A program made the position numbers and the translations under genes. The notes under the pieces are model-generated. The model saw only the letters and a list, made by a program, of their open reading frames with translations. It was not told where the DNA came from and did not search any database. Below are positions 24,194 through 36,081 of a stretch of 64,000 nt of DNA, in pieces. The DNA is from Phlyctochytrium arcticum (Eukaryota; Chytridiomycota; Chytridiomycetes; Chytridiales; Chytridiaceae): positions 56,576 through 120,575 of the forward strand of contig JAHLKI010000048.1 of assembly GCA_025602905.1 (NCBI GenBank), in the 5' to 3' direction. Within the stretch, counting starts at the first letter, position 1. Every line of letters starts with the position of its first letter.

Positions 24194-24599
24194 TTACGCT
24201 TCAATCGATAAAAAGCGACCAGAACGACCAGCTTCAGAGTATTCCGGGTGAGCATCGCGCACCATAAAACGAATCGCCCCTGGTTTACAACGAAAGTACG
24301 TAACGGCCCTCTTGAATTCTACATCCGTATCGACTTCGATAATGTCCTTTTCTGAATCTTCGTAATTGAGACTGAACTGCTGGTGCTCGGGCATGCGAAA
24401 TGCCAGCCTGACCTAAACATGACATCCCGATAAGTGAAATGTCCGCTGCCAAAGGACATGCTTGATGATAGCGTACCCGCGTGACCAAGTCATTCCAATG
24501 AATCGTTTGAAAATCTATGTAGTTTCCGCGTTGGTTTTCCTGGACCACTACCTGGCGGATAGTACCCTTATAGACAAATTTGGCAAGTGTTTCTCTCAT
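24194..24599 (-). CDS. PB1-domain mini-protein, copy 2
   Basis: This is a paralogue of the neighbouring PB1 gene: MRETLAKFVYKGTIRQVVV, IHWNDLVTR, intron, VRLAFRMPEHQQFSLNYED, then DIIEVDTDVEFKRAV and IRFMV. It is about 20 residues longer at the C-terminus (HPEYSEAGRSGRFLSIEA). The introns of the two copies remain alignable (shared GCGGACATTT/GCAGACATTT and TATGTCATG-like blocks), which indicates fairly recent duplication. It is divergent from BiP with a 620-bp promoter gap. Confidence 0.65.
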
Positions 24600-25219
24600 G
24601 TTTGCGAATAGTTGACCCGGGAAAGATGAAAGTTTGCTGTCCTCCTTTTAAAGGAATCCTAAGCGGCCGCCTTCAAGCCCATTGTGTGCCATCCGTCTTT
24701 TCCCTCTCAGGCTGCAATGTGCCAAGACCCGGAGTGAGCTGTAAGCCCGGACGTCAGTCGTCTCTCCACACTGTCGTTGGAGATCTTGACCTAGCCGTAG
24801 ATCTATAGATCTGGGTGGGAAACCATCGGTGGATTCCACAGTCTGAATCTGCCACGGATGCATCCTCCAGGGTAGTAGCCGGCATGATGTCGGTCCACAA
24901 GATCTCTGTCGATCGTCCCCAGATCATTCGAGAAAAGTCGCGAAGGGCGGAGTTTGCTGGAGACTCACGCAATTTACCGCAAAAGGCAGAATTGCAGCCA
25001 ATCAGCGCGCGACAGCTCTGACCAATCACGGTCCGACAACAGCCCGGCCCTAGCTTGGGCCGCGAGTGCGCAGCAACTGGCCAGTTCCGCTATAAAAGAC
25101 GGCCGCGATTGCATACCTGATCTTGCAACTTTTTTGGACCTACTGTAAAAGGTAAGGACTTGTTCTCGCGAGCAGTACAAAGGACCAGAAGCTGACTAGT
25201 CAACGCTCTCCCTCCAGCC
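24600..25219 (+). promoter_or_regulatory. BiP promoter region with CCAAT boxes and TATA box
   Basis: Two CCAAT boxes (24998-25002 and 25022-25026) lie upstream of a consensus TATAAAAG at 25091-25098, about 120 bp before the BiP ATG. ER chaperone genes are usually induced by unfolded-protein stress through CCAAT-containing elements; I see no perfect ERSE (CCAAT-N9-CCACG). Confidence 0.6.
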
Positions 25220-27278
25220 ATGAAGTCTCGAACAACAAACAACATATTACGATGGGTAGCACTCTGGTTCGCCATTGTGGCCGCCTGCGCTCTCGTCTCC
25301 GTGGACGCTGCCGAGTCGACCGATGCAGCCTCCGGACCCATTATCGGAATTGATTTGGGAACTACCTACAGGTAAGAACGCGTTTGCTCGTCGTTTTGGC
25401 GTCAAAAACACGGTTTGCTCATCATTTACACCCCCCATTAGTTGTGTTGGTGTTTTCAAGAATGGTCGCGTTGAAATCATTGCCAACGACCAAGGAAACC
25501 GTATCACCCCGTCCTACGTTGCATTCGCTGACGATGAACGTCTTGTCGGTGATGCCGCAAAGAACCAAGCCCCTATGAACCCCTACGACACCATCTTTGA
25601 CGCCAAGCGTCTTCTCGGCCGTCACTTTACCGACAAGGAAGTTCAACAGGACATGAAGCACTGGCCTTTCAAGGTTGTCAACAAAAATGGAAAGCCCTAC
25701 ATGAAGGCCACCGTCAAGGGTGAGGAAAAGACCTTTGCCCCCGAGGAAATCTCTGCCATGGTCCTGCAAAAGATGCGAGACATTGCCGAAGGCTACCTTG
25801 GCCAAAAGGTCACCCGCGCCGTCGTCACTGTCCCAGCCTACTTTAACGATGCCCAGCGTCAAGCCACCAAGGATGCTGGTCTCATTGCCGGTTTGAAGGT
25901 TGAGCGTATCATCAACGAGCCTACCGCCGCAGCTATTGCCTACGGTCTTGACAAGAAGGGCGAGGAGCGCAACATTTTGGTCTACGATTTGGGAGGTGGT
26001 ACTTTTGATGTCTCTCTTCTTACCATGGATGACGGTGTTTTCGAAGTTTTGGCTACCAGCGGTGACACCCACTTGGGAGGTGAAGATTTCGACAACCGTG
26101 TCATTGAGCACTTTACCAAGTTGTGGAAGAAGAAGACTGGCAAGGACTGTACCAAGGACGCCAAGGCCATGGGCAAGTTGAAGCGTGAGGTTGAAAAGGC
26201 CAAGCGTTCCCTCTCATCTCAAATGTCTGTCCGTGTCGAAATTGAGTCTTTCCAGGATGGCCAGGATCTCTCCGAGACTCTTACCCGTGCCAAGTTTGAG
26301 GAATTGAACATGGATTTGTTCAAGAAGACAATGAAGCCTGTTGAATCTGTCTTGAAGGATGCCAAGCTCGAAAAGTCTGACATTCACGACGTTGTGCTCG
26401 TTGGAGGTTCCACCCGTATCCCCAAGGTTGTTCAGCTTTTGGAAGACTACTTTAACGGAAAGAAGGCCAGCAAGGGTATCAACCCCGACGAAGCTGTTGC
26501 TTACGGAGCCGCCGTTCAGGGAGCCATTCTTAACGGAGATGAGGATGTGTCCGAGATTGTCTTAGTTGATGTTATCCCCTTGACCCTTGGAATTGAGACC
26601 ACCGGCGGAGTTATGACCAAGTTGATTCCCCGTAACGAAAAGATTCCCACCAAGCGATCTCAAATCTTCTCCACCGCCGCCGACAACCAGCCCACTGTCC
26701 TCATCCAAGTGTTTGAGGGTGAACGTGCTTTGACCAAGGACAACAACCTTCTCGGCAAGTTTGAGCTGAACGGAATCCCTCCCAGTCCCCGTGGTACCCC
26801 CCAGATTGAGGTGACCTTTGCCGTTGACGCCAACGGTATGTTGACCGTTTCTGCCGTTGACAAGGGCACTGGCAAGACCGAGACTATTGTTATCAAGAAC
26901 GACAAGGACAGGTTGAGCGAGGACGACATTAAGCGTATGGTTGATGAAGCTGAGCAGTACGGAGCTGAGGATCTTCTGATCAAGGAGCGCATTGAGGCCA
27001 AGAACCAGTTTGACACCTACGTCTACTCTGTCAAGGGACAGGTTACCGACAAGGCCCAACTCGGCGACAAGCTTTTGGATGAGGACAAGAAGACTATTTT
27101 GGACGCCATCAAGAAGGCCCAAGACTTCCTTGACAAGTCTGGCTCTACCGCTACCAAGGAGGACTTTGAGGAACAAAAGGCCGAACTTGAGGCTGTCGTC
27201 AACCCCATCACTTCCAAACTCTACGCAGGTGCCGGCGGTGCTGGTTCCGAAGAGCCCGTTGACCACGACGAGCTCTAG
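25220..27278 (+). CDS. KAR2: ER-lumenal HSP70 (BiP/Kar2)
   Basis: This is the ER chaperone that binds nascent and unfolded secretory proteins and drives translocation. The ATG at 25220 opens a signal peptide (hydrophobic [17 protein letters not shown] then DAAES). Intron 25372-25441 falls inside the phosphate loop sequence [14 protein letters not shown]. The ATPase domain shows [33 protein letters not shown] and [14 protein letters not shown]. The linker and substrate-binding domain follow, and the C-terminus ends EEPVDHDEL, an HDEL retention signal. 663 codons including stop is typical. Codon use is strongly biased, as expected for high expression. An open frame starting at 25275 is an intron read-through artefact. 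Confidence 0.96.
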
Positions 27279-27990
27279 TCGATCCGCCCCCACAACCCAA
27301 CACCACCTTGTATAAAACCCATCATTTTTATATTTGAATAGTACACCTGCTTCTTGGGACCGACATGAAACTCTTCGAGTGTGCATCCGCGCTCTTTTAC
27401 CCCTCATCAATCGCATCTCAGACGTGATACCCAACCCCCTCTGCGCGGTGTTCAACACAGCACCTACTCCCACCGGTCCCCCGCCCCTCGCTTTTCTTCT
27501 CTTCTTTTATGTATTTTCGCTCCTCATGCTTTTTGGTAGGCATTGCCCCCCATAGCAGCCTTTTTATGTATACACAATATTGCAAATTTCATTCACACCA
27601 TGATTATCTTTTCTCTCGATTTTGTCGTCTTGCCTTCCTAGCAATATCGATGCGTGTCTCGTCCGTGCCAGTAAGTAGGAGAAATCCCTGCAACGAGCTA
27701 GAGGGTAAGTCTCCACGGCCAGGCCTACTGCACATCTGCCCTGGACTGCCCACTGCACGGTTTTCCAGCCGGTGCGCTGTATCTTGTCCAGCACCCTACT
27801 CGAGTAGGAGTATAGACGCCCATTGATATTATCTTGCCCCCAGGGATTCCCATTCCCAAATTCCCACGCTTTAAACACCTAAAATCACGTGATTGGCTTT
27901 TCTGCCGTCGAAAATCGGCGAGATTCCAGCCTCTCGTCAAAAAATAGAAAGTAAAGCAAGATCATCAGCAACTTATTTCTGCTTCCAGCA
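27279..27990. other. intergenic between BiP and SR gene
   Basis: About 710 bp hold the BiP 3'UTR and the SR protein promoter. A CACGTG E-box-like palindrome is at 27885-27890. I see no convincing gene. Confidence 0.45.
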
Positions 27991-29149
27991 ATGAGCCACC
28001 GACGCACTACTCTTTTCGTTGCGGGCATCGGCTCTCGCACCCGCGCTCGCGATCTCGCTTTTGAGTTTGAACGGTGAGTTTTGGAGGTCACCAGGATTGA
28101 TTGGTCACCACTGACCATGTATATTTCTTTCTTTTGGCAGATATGGCAGACTGGTCCGCTGCGATATTCCAGCTCCGCGAGGAGCTCAAGCCAAACCGTA
28201 AGTATCGTGATCCCTCCCGTAAACTTAACAGTTCATCCCGTCCCCTTCTTCCTCTCTCTCTCTTTCCCTCGCACGCTTAACGACCTGCGACGGCCGAAAC
28301 CATTGCGAGGGAACCGGCTGCGCTGAGAAACCTGTAGTTAGACTCGAAATCTGCGGCTGGATTAAGCGGGACGGAAGGTCGTTTTGAAACCATTTCGGCG
28401 AAAATACGAACGACGGCGGCGCCGGCGCGGCGGAGCGGTTCGAACGATATCTCTCTCTGTCTCTCAATCCCATTTACGATGAAAAACACGATGTCTAATC
28501 CATTACCTCCTCCTCCTTCTCCTTCCTTCAACAAACTTTCAACGCAATCCGGAACTTTTTTGCTGTTTGGTGGACATTTTCTCTCTTACTTGCCACATGT
28601 TTCTTTAACCGTTTACAGATATGCTTTTGTGGAATACGAAGATGGACGCGATGCCGAAGATGCGTATGACGACATGCAGGGACGTCGCGTTGATGGTTAT
28701 ACGCTAAACATTCAGGTACATATCGAGGGCACCCTGGTGCGACTTACTTCCCGACACTGTTTGCTGACAATACCTTGTAGTGGGCAAAGAATGCACCCAG
28801 CAGAAGCTGGCGTTACGATGATCGTGCTGAGCGTCCTGATCGTCGGGGACGTTCTCGATCCCCTCCTCGTCGTCGTCGGGGAGGTTCCCGATCCCGCTCT
28901 CCCCCTCCTCGACGACGCTCAATATCTCCGCGGGGAGATAAGCGCTCGCCTTCCCCTCGACGTCGGTCGCCCCCCCTGGATGACCGTCGTCGCTCCATCT
29001 CCCCCATTCCGAAAGCCGAGGATGCTTCTCCAACGCGGGAGGCTCGGGAAAGCAATGGCGCCGCCCGGGAACCATTGGATGATTATAAGAATGGCCTGGA
29101 TGCCAGTCCTGCTCGTGACGCACCTGCTTCCCCCGCGTACGCCTACTAA
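27991..29149 (+). CDS. SR-type splicing factor (RRM plus RS tail)
   Basis: SR proteins bind exonic enhancers and recruit U1/U2 components. An N-terminal RRM reads TTLFVAGIGSRTRARDLAFEFER|YGRLVRCDIP (RNP2 first), then YAFVEYEDGRDAEDAYDDM (RNP1) and VDGYTLNIQWAK. An RS domain follows with many RS/SR/SP repeats (RRGRSRSPPRRRRGGSRSRS, RRRSISPRGDKRSPSPRRR), ending ASPAYAY. Three introns; the second (about 28199-28618) is some 420 bp, several times longer than any other intron here. Auto-regulating SR genes often keep a poison exon in such an intron. Confidence 0.85.
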
Positions 29150-29389
29150 ACGGGAATATCGGGTATCTGATTCGCATGTCGTGTTTTCGTTGTGATATCT
29201 GTGCGTCCTTTTGCTTTGTTATGTTGAATCAAAGTGCAGACTGAGTGAAGACTCTTGACAGAGCCATCTCGTCTCTCAAAGTAATCATTTCTCAAATTGG
29301 TTAATACTAAGAAATTCATGCATTGTAAAAAAAAACCGAGGCACCAGTAGAAGCTATGTACATCCGAGCCCGTTCTCCCCGCCCACAGT

Positions 29390-30702
29390 CTATATGGCCG
29401 TGGTGAAGAGGTATGATATGGATTCCCCGTTGTGTGTTCGTCGAATGGCTTCAGACAGGACGCCACTGACATCGATAAAGTGGAGTTTCTTAGTGATATC
29501 TCGCTTGGCTGCAGGTATAGGATATGTGTTGGTGACGACAACCTATGTGTGTGTCAGCACGAAGGGTTAGTTGGCTTTCACATTGCAGGGACTGGGATTG
29601 CGCAAGCTTACCGCGTCAACGGCCGCCGAGTCGTGGATTTCTTGCACGGCATTGGCCGACAAGATTCCGTGGGTGGCAATAATGACGACTGTGGAGGCTC
29701 CACACCGTTTAAGGTGTTCAGCCGCATCCAAGAACGAGTGCGTCCCATCAATAATGTCGTCCAGCATAAAGCATATCCGGCCCTTGACGTTTCCGACCAG
29801 CGTCAAACGCGTCTCCATGCCTTCGGCTGCATCATCACCCTTCTTGTGGGCCTCTTGCGGGATATGGTACCGCTCACGGTGAATGAGGGCAAAGTCTATT
29901 TGGAGTTTATCGGCCAGGGATGTGACTCTACGTATGTGTTTGCATCAGAAAGACCGTGGTGTGATGTGAGCTGCAAAAGAAACGATACCTTTTGGCTCCA
30001 CCCGCGTTCTTGGAGATGACGACCCCCTCTTTATAATTGGGATAGCGTTCCCGAATGAATCGAGCAATACAGGGTTCTGCGACCAGGTTATCGACCGGAC
30101 TTTTGAAGAATCCTTGGATCTGCGAGGAGTGCAGATCCATGGTGATAATGTGGTCCACTCCTGCAGTCGCTAGCATATTGGCCACCACTATGCAAGTCGT
30201 TAGGGAACGAGAAACGTTTGGCTGAGACAGCAAACACACATACATTTGGCGGTAATGGCACCACGGGCCTTCTTCTTTTTGGATTGCTTATTGTAGGGGA
30301 AATAGGGTAGGCTATAGCAGAAAACAGGTTAGTCTGGCATGCTTGTACAAGCCCGCCGTGGAAGGGGAACTTACACGGCAGTAATGCGACGGGCGCTCGA
30401 GATTTTGCACGCATTAATCATGATGAGCAGCTCCATCAAATGGTCGTTAATGGCCATGGATCCGGACTGGATAATATAGACATCTTCGTTACGAACCGAG
30501 ACGCCGATTTCGACGGTGGTCTCGGCATTGGAAGAGCGTTTCATGGTTGCGGGGGCTGCGGGTATGCCGAGACGCTCGATAATCAACGCTGACAACTCGG
30601 GGTGCGACGACCCGGTAAAGATTTTGACCTGGAGCAGACGAGGGTTTGAAGTTAGTTGCTAGTGCTCAGGGAATGTCTTGTAATCAGATTTACCTTTCTC
30701 AT
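29390..30702 (-). CDS. PRS: ribose-phosphate pyrophosphokinase (PRPP synthetase)
   Basis: The enzyme makes PRPP from ribose-5-phosphate and ATP for nucleotide, His and Trp synthesis. A three-codon first exon (MRK) joins to [16 protein letters not shown]. Family blocks follow: [45 protein letters not shown], the PRS signature [26 protein letters not shown], and the PRPP loop [15 protein letters not shown]. The C-terminus [19 protein letters not shown] ends SYLFTTAI. Five introns. It is divergent from ATM1 with 221 bp between starts. Confidence 0.93.
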
Positions 30703-30923
30703 TGTCTGGCAGGGATTGGTTTAAAAGATGGTAGTGGTATAAGTCTGCTCCAGGTTCTTTGCGCAAAGTTTCAGGTCAAAAGGTTGCTGATGGGGCTGGC
30801 GGTTCCATTTATCGGAAATTGCGGTACGTAAGCAAGAATTTGGTCACAATCTTTCCATTTGAAATTTGAGATTCTGTCGAATGGCTGCTAATTAAACGTT
30901 ACTCCCATCTCATCGCACCAACA

Positions 30924-33370
30924 ATGCTCTTGGCACCATGCAGGAATCCACCGCCGCTACTGCGTCGCTCGATCTGTACAGCTGCTCAGACCCTTTCACG
31001 ACAAGAAAATCGCCTAGTACGACTGTCTTCGTGCTTTGAGGATGATCAGGTTGAACTGACCATATGCTTTATCAATGCAGATATCGTCCATCAATTCTGA
31101 TCGAGGGTACCCTCGCACCTCTCATACATTGGGAAGCTGCCGACGTCCTTTTCTTCCCGTAAATCTCGTGATTTTCCTACGCTTTAACCACAGTCGCTAA
31201 CTAGGGACTTGACTAGACATCCTTGGCCCACCCTTTCCTCCTCCGCACTACTACATTCTCCAACCTCTCACCAAAGAATCCATCAGCTGATCCATCACTC
31301 AAGACAATCTCTGTTACATCCAATGCCCCAATACCCAAGCCCGTCACTGAGACTGCCGCTGCAGATTGGCAAATCATACGGGAGCTCTTCACATACCTGT
31401 GGCCCAAAGATCATCCCGGCATCAAAGCTCGTGTCGTTATCGCATTATCTCTACTGGTAGGCGGAAAGATTCTCAATGTCAATGTACCCATCTTGTTCAA
31501 GTACATTGTGGACTCGCTGCAAACAATACCGACCGATGCGACTGTTTGGACATTGGCAGGGACGGTCCTGCTGGGCTATGGCGCGGCGCGGTTGGGGGCT
31601 TCCTTATTTCAGGAACTGCGTACAGCAGTCTTTGGCAGTGTAGCACAGCGAGCTATCAGAAGTGCGTCCAGAAGCATATTCTATCACATGTTGCAGCTGG
31701 ATCTCAACTTTCACCTGAACCGACAGACAGGCGGATTGGTCCGTGCGATCGATCGTGGAACAAAAGGAATTAATCAAATCCTGTCGTCCATGGTATTCCA
31801 CATCGTTCCAACTGGTTTGGAAATCTCGATGGTGTGCGGTATTTTGGCCTACTATTTCGGACCAGCGTACGCGGGAGTCACCATCATCACCATGGGCGCT
31901 TATGCAGCCTTCACTTTTGCCACGACCAGCTGGCGCGTGCAATTTCGAAAGCAAATGAATGCGGCTGATAACAAGGCCGCATCTACCGCAACCGATGCAC
32001 TGCTCAACTTTGAAGCAGTCAAGTACTTTTCGAACGAAAAGTTTGAGATGAAGCGGTACGATAAGTCACTTGCCAAATACGAAGAGGCTGCCATCAAGAC
32101 TGTCCAATCATTGGCGTTCCTCAATGCCGGACAAAGTGCCATCTTCTCCATCGCTGTTACGACCGTCATGTGGATGGCCTCTCAAGGCATCGTGGCCGGA
32201 ACCATGACAGTAGGGGATCTGGTCATGGTCAATGGACTACTCTTCCAGCTCGCTATGCCCCTTAATTTCTTGGGGACCGTATATCGTGAAACTCGTCAGA
32301 GTTTGATTGACATGGACACCATGTTTCGATTACAACATGAACGACCTCAAATCACTACCCCACCTAATGCGCCCCCTCTCGTCTTGCGTAAAGGTGGCGA
32401 GATTGAACTGAAAAATGTCGTCTTTTCGTACCATTCCAGCCGAGCCATTCTTGATGGCGTCTCCATCACCATTCCCGCAGGCAAAAGCGTTGCTTTTGTC
32501 GGACCGAGTGGTTGTGGCAAATCAACCATCTTGCGATTACTTTTCCGCTCCTTTGACCCTCAGCAGGGCTCGCTGGCCATCGATGGCCAAGACATCCGCG
32601 ATGTAACCATTGAAAGTATCCGGCAATCTATGGGTGTGGTTCCACAGGACACAATTCTATTCAACCAGACGGTTTACTACAACATTCTTTACGGACGACC
32701 GGATGCTACTCGCGAGGAGGTGGAGGAAGCGGCAAGGAAAGCTAGGATTCATGACGTTATTGTCAACAATTTCCCAAAAGGATACGAGACAAATGTAGGA
32801 GAACGAGGATTGATGATTAGTGGTGGTGAAAAACAACGTATTCAGCTCGCAAGAACATTCTTGAAGGTAAATCTCCTCCCTTTTTTTGCTCATCGATCTA
32901 TATCCAACACATTTCTATTGTAGAACCCTCCCATCATGCTCTTTGATGAGGCCACCTCGGCCTTGGATCAGGGCACAGAAACCGCAATTATGGCCACCAT
33001 ACACGACTTTTTGAATGACACACATCCATCCACGGAAGCTTCAGGCACAGGGAGTCGTACCGCAATCTTCATTGCCCATCGCCTGCGCACGATTATGGAC
33101 TGTGACCTGATTGTCGTGTTACAGGAGGGCGAGGTGGCCGAATCCGGTAATCACGAATCCCTCATTGCATCGGGCGGTGTGTATGCCAACATGTGGCGCG
33201 CGCAACAAGAGAGTACGGGTGCGGAAGAGGTGGAGGTTGAAGACCTGGAGCGAGTACTGGAAGAGGAAGAGATTCGCGGCCACGTAGTCAACAAGGTAGC
33301 GGATCCTACTACGCCCTTATCAGAGCAGAAAACAGCTGTGCTTCCCGGAGTTCCACCTTCTCAAAATTAG
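30924..33370 (+). CDS. ATM1: mitochondrial ABC transporter Atm1/ABCB7
   Basis: Atm1 exports a glutathione-linked sulfur or Fe-S intermediate from the mitochondrial matrix for cytosolic Fe-S protein assembly. The first three exons, all phase 0, encode an Arg-rich presequence ([20 protein letters not shown], later GSCRRPFLP). The membrane domain has [28 protein letters not shown] and [19 protein letters not shown]. The nucleotide-binding domain shows Walker [13 protein letters not shown]-loop [11 protein letters not shown], signature [14 protein letters not shown], and, after the last intron, Walker [17 protein letters not shown] and H-loop IFIAHRLRT. The signature starts with Ile rather than Leu. 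Confidence 0.93.
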
Positions 33371-33523
33371 TCCAAGATTGGCCTGTATATGTATGGTGCG
33401 GGGCTTTTATTATATTTTATGTACAAACTTTTGCATAGATTGGAAAAACTGTAGCATCATGGACCGGTTCAGCTCCTCTGTCATAATAGAGAGAGTTTAC
33501 GCCGTTTTGATAAACTCAGTTAT

Positions 33524-34963
33524 CTAGCTTGAGGAAAGTCTATTCATACGCTGAGATAAATCCTCTAGTCTAATCTGTAAGGCTTCCACGTTCCGCTCGA
33601 CGGCCGATTCGTTTGCTTTGACAGACTGATTCAGCTGATCCATTGACTCTCGAACAAGCCCTAGTCCATCGTCCATGCGCTCCTGCTCTTGAACCAACAT
33701 CTTTAGGCTTTCCGAAAAGACGGCCGCTTCCGAGTGCAGATGCTTCAAGCCCCGTAACCGGGAGACGAGATGCGGAATCACCCCGGCTACCGGATCTACC
33801 TTTTCCATTATGTTATACAGGGCACTGATGCGCCGTTCGGACTCGGTCTGAAACACTCCCACGTCTTGCATGGATGAGTTGCTGGACCTTAACAGATTCT
33901 CATTCGAAATGCCGAAACTGGCATCCAGTTGTTGCTTCTTTCTGAGTTCGGCTAACCGCTCCATGTCACTGGTCAGAGACTTGACCCGGCGGGAAATCAA
34001 GTCGACTTGGCGAGGCTGCGTCAACAATGCCAATTGATTATCCAGCTTTTCGAGCACGCCAATCAAACTGCCGTTATCTTCTAAAAGCGACGAGACGGAT
34101 TCGTGACTGCCGTCCAGACCTTGCAGGAAGTGGGTGCCAATCAGGCGTTCGAGTGAGGCCAGGCGGCTTTCCAGTTCACTCAGGTTGGCCAGCTGAGCGA
34201 GCTTTGCGGATTCAGGGGTATAGAAAAGCTCATAAGTAAGACCGGCACTCGTCGAGTCGTTGGAGGGGTCAGTGGTTGGTACAGATTGGCTCGTCTCAGG
34301 AGTCGTATCGTCCAGGCTCTGCAGTCGGAAAGCTCGTAGCTGCGATATCAGCTCTTTCCCAGTTTCTGACTGCTTCATGGGTGTAGATTCCGCTCCGCCA
34401 GCGGCATGATCAGTACCCAAACTCTCTGTATACACAGAACCTATTGATTGCCCTAGCCCCACTAGATTTGCTTGCAATTTCGATATTTGTTCCACCATTT
34501 GCGCATTTGACGGCGAGGATCGTTTTCCTTTTGTCCCCACTGGAGATTTCCCTTGGTTTTGCTTCTCTTGCTGAACATCCAGGTCGAGCTCCTCTACCTC
34601 TGCCATCAACCGAAGTAGCCGCTGCACAGTGCTTTCCTGCTCTCTGACCTGATCCCCCCCAGATCCCGTCCGGCTTCCGCTTTCATACGTTGTCCTTCGG
34701 CTTCCAGTTCGCCATGAGCCCCCTTTGAACCCTCCAGGCTGTTCACTGGCCCCAAATCGCTCGGCAGCCGCTGCATGAGATACAGAGCTCCTCACCACCC
34801 CTTCTCGGTCTTCATCGTCATCCCAATCTTCATTGTGGGAGGATTCTGCTTCCTCGAGGTTTCCTGGGAAGCTGGTGGCAGTAGAAGACTGATCCACCGT
34901 ATCAGCCGTTTCGTAGACGTCCGGTTGAGTATCAAGATCGGGCAATGCGCGATATTTCAACAT
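33524..34963 (-). CDS. DCTN2: dynactin subunit 2 (dynamitin/p50)
   Basis: Dynamitin links the shoulder of dynactin to the filament and supports dynein motility. The start MLKYRALPDLDTQPDVYETAD at 34963 matches the family N-terminus. The upstream in-frame TTG at 35008 is not a likely start. An acidic, disordered region (DWDDDEDREG) is followed by long coiled coils (VQRLLRLMAEVEELDLDVQQE, LSELESRLASLERLIG, LQIRLEDLSQRMNRL). It is intronless, 479 residues, near family length. Divergent from AP2 sigma with 280 bp between starts. Confidence 0.88.
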   Translation of the reverse strand: MLKYRALPDLDTQPDVYETADTVDQSSTATSFPGNLEEAESSHNEDWDDDEDREGVVRSSVSHAAAAERFGASEQPGGFKGGSWRTGSRRTTYESGSRTGSGGDQVREQESTVQRLLRLMAEVEELDLDVQQEKQNQGKSPVGTKGKRSSPSNAQMVEQISKLQANLVGLGQSIGSVYTESLGTDHAAGGAESTPMKQSETGKELISQLRAFRLQSLDDTTPETSQSVPTTDPSNDSTSAGLTYELFYTPESAKLAQLANLSELESRLASLERLIGTHFLQGLDGSHESVSSLLEDNGSLIGVLEKLDNQLALLTQPRQVDLISRRVKSLTSDMERLAELRKKQQLDASFGISNENLLRSSNSSMQDVGVFQTESERRISALYNIMEKVDPVAGVIPHLVSRLRGLKHLHSEAAVFSESLKMLVQEQERMDDGLGLVRESMDQLNQSVKANESAVERNVEALQIRLEDLSQRMNRLSSS

Positions 34964-35243
34964 TTCTTCGGTTTCTCTTCTCCCGACTCTTTGCTCAACA
35001 ATACGCAAGTGCTTCCGTTCTTCAGGATATAGTTGGGACTTTCTTGATTGGATAAAACCTGGCCTTTTCCTATTGGTCGTCTATAGTTCATACGCGCTCC
35101 GGCGCTCCGCTACGGGATAACTAACCCTAAGCCTTCGAATTCCGCGGTTTATGAGCTGAGTTCGGAGTTATGACACTTTGACGGCCATCTGCGAAATTGC
35201 CCACAACGGTAGACCTCAAAGTTTTCCAGACAAGACAGGCATC

Positions 35244-35987
35244 ATGGTAGGTGGGAGCTTGCTCGAAAACCACATCAAAATCTCGCTTAACAGTATCACA
35301 GATACGGTAGGTATGGCACAACGAGCTCTTCGAATGGATGACTTGCTGAAGAGTTGTGTGGTTTTCCTGAGGATAGTTTTATACTAGTTCAAAACCGGCA
35401 AGGAAAGACAAGGCTGTCCAAATGGTACATGCCGTTCGAAGATGAGGAAAAGTCAAAGTTGAAAACAGAAGTACACAAGTTGGTAGCAGCCCGCGACCAG
35501 AAGCATCAATCAAATTTTGTCGAGGTATACATTGATTTTCTCGCCGGATGATGTGTTTGCATCGGAAGCTGAACTTCTTTTTTTAGTTTCGAAACTTTAA
35601 AATCGTTTATCGCCGCTATGCGGGACTCTTCTTTTGCTTCTGCGTGGACACGAATGACAACGAACTAGCTTATCTGGAAGCCATCCACTTTTTTGTGGAG
35701 GTGTTGGACGCGTTTTTCCGTAATGTTTGCGAATTAGATCTGGTATTCAATGTAAGCGACAACAATGGGCTCGGGTTTGATTTGTTGACACTGACATTTT
35801 GTGGAATTGCAAACAGTTCTACAAGGTTTACTCAATATTGGATGAAGTCTTCCTCGCTGGCGAAATACAAGAGACTAGGTAACCTGCCAGGACAAATCAT
35901 GATGCTGGTCAAAGGAATCTAATTCCTCTCTCTTTCAGCAAAGCCGTTATTCTGAGTCGCTTAGATTACTTGGACAAGCTGGAGTAG
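35244..35987 (+). CDS. AP2S1: AP-2 adaptor complex sigma subunit, with 5-nt microexon
   Basis: This is the small sigma chain of the clathrin adaptor for plasma-membrane endocytosis. The highly conserved start [16 protein letters not shown] can only be built by splicing ATG (35244-35246) to a 5-nt microexon ATACG (35302-35306) and then to TTTTATACTAG (from 35377). Both flanking introns have GTAGGT donors and AG acceptors. Downstream exons give [60 protein letters not shown] and [22 protein letters not shown]. Six exons. It converges with MCD4, 94 bp between stops. Confidence 0.88.
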
Positions 35988-36081
35988 TTTCTTACTGAAG
36001 GGGGCAACATGTGTGACAAAGAACACTGTATATATATTTTCCGTTCTATTTTGGAGATTGAATCACATTAGAAGGTGCTAT

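Noticed and set aside
25275..25441. Apparent N-terminus of a 667-residue BiP frame starting at 25275
   Set aside because: It reads exon 1 in the wrong frame and then an intron. The ATG at 25220 with a signal peptide and a GT...AG intron restores the HSP70 start.
26562..27473. 303-residue minus-strand ORF opposite BiP
   Set aside because: It is a shadow of the highly codon-biased BiP gene, rich in Val/Leu/Gly, with no homology.
32800..33000. Frame break in ATM1 after the ABC signature
   Set aside because: A clean GTAAAT...TTGTAG intron joins FLK to [10 protein letters not shown], so the gene is intact.
35117..35127. Telomere-like CTAACCCTAA
   Set aside because: Only one and a half units, inside a short promoter gap between two housekeeping genes.
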